Part shown: positions 63,905 to 64,000 of the stretch, in pieces
Layout of the letters: each line of letters starts with the position of its first letter
How positions within the stretch are numbered: position 1 is the stretch's first letter
Source: Metellina segmentata
Taxonomy: Eukaryota > Arthropoda > Arachnida > Araneae > Tetragnathidae
Reading direction: 5' to 3'
Length of the DNA stretch: 64,000 nucleotides
NCBI GenBank assembly: GCA_947359465.1
Contig: OX375878.1
Location: forward strand, 73,207,416 to 73,271,415
Notes under the pieces: model-generated
The model's database searches: none
Told to the model about the DNA's origin: nothing
The model's input: the letters and a program-made list of their open reading frames with translations, nothing else
Made by a program: the position numbers and the translations under genes

Positions 63905-64000
63905 GGTCGATCATCCGGTCTAGTGATTAAGGTGTTGGCCTCTGGATCGGAATGTTCATGGTTTGAATCCAGGTCAGGGCATGGATGTAAATTGTGCTGT
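63905..64000 (+). mobile_element. tRNA-derived SINE head, family B, cut by the window edge
   Basis: Box A-like TAGTGATTAAGG and box B GGTTTGAATCC are spaced as in a tRNA promoter, followed by GGTCAGGGCATGGATGTAA. Best preserved polymerase III promoter of the family in this window. Confidence 0.7.

Larger units (their letters stand above)
62645..64000 (+). other. intron 12, incomplete
   Basis: Contains TTAA-type MITEs, a 16-bp minisatellite and a SINE head at the right edge. The part 63420-63730 is GC-richer and may be an unrecognised repeat; the 67-codon minus-strand frame in it is not supported as a gene. Confidence 0.75.

Noticed and set aside
63905..64000. Functional tRNA gene
   Set aside because: Box A and box B are present but no cloverleaf with a proper acceptor stem is evident, and the sequence continues into the family B SINE body.
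62645..64000. Search for the last ACE exon(s)
   Set aside because: No frame resembling the family C-terminus (KPWP...-containing helices) was found; the gene must continue beyond the window.

Overview
This window looks like nuclear DNA of an arthropod. It is AT-rich and full of non-autonomous transposable elements, tRNA-derived SINEs and long (AT)n tracts, and its one gene is spread over more than 51 kb with introns. The gene's peptidase part reads closer to the vertebrate/chelicerate form of angiotensin-converting enzyme (ACE) than to typical insect ANCEs as I know them, so I favour an arachnid, perhaps a spider. That placement is an inference, not proof.

One protein-coding gene can be supported. 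It is on the + strand, starts at 11539 and runs off the right edge after the exon ending at 62644. Twelve coding exons join in frame with canonical GT/AG sites (3776 nt, 1258 complete codons plus 2 nt). The product is an M2-family peptidyl-dipeptidase. Exon 1 alone encodes 764 residues: a signal peptide, about 690 residues of Ser/Thr/Glu/Asp-rich mucin-like sequence with no cysteine, a short Cys-containing junction, and the first helix of the peptidase domain. Exons 2-12 encode the peptidase with HEMGH, the third zinc ligand Glu, the substrate-binding Gln/Lys/His/Tyr set and the chloride-binding Arg/Trp/Tyr residues. The C-terminal ~50-100 residues of the domain, and any membrane anchor, lie beyond the window.

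Layout. 1-11400: non-coding upstream DNA with mariner transposase relics, SINEs and diverged tandem repeats. 11405-13830: promoter candidate, 5' leader and the mucin-like exon 1. 13831-44278: a 30.4-kb first intron crowded with TIR elements: one palindrome-rich family ending in TTAA with eight copies here (a ninth, truncated, lies at the left end of the window), a second TTAA family, a 735-bp TTAA element and a 293-bp hAT-like MITE, plus inverted SINE pairs, minisatellites and (AT)n. 44279-62644: exons 2-12 with introns of 0.8-3.8 kb. Intron 3 holds three different inverted-repeat insertions within 1.5 kb, each flanked by a perfect 8-bp direct repeat. 62645-64000: start of intron 12 with further TTAA elements and a SINE.

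The most notable biology is the fusion of a very long mucin-like N-terminus to an apparently complete ACE catalytic domain, with a possible mucin-only isoform through intronic polyadenylation. No tRNA, rRNA or CRISPR feature and no second protein-coding gene could be supported. All TE family assignments rest on termini, target-site duplications and recurrence within this window.
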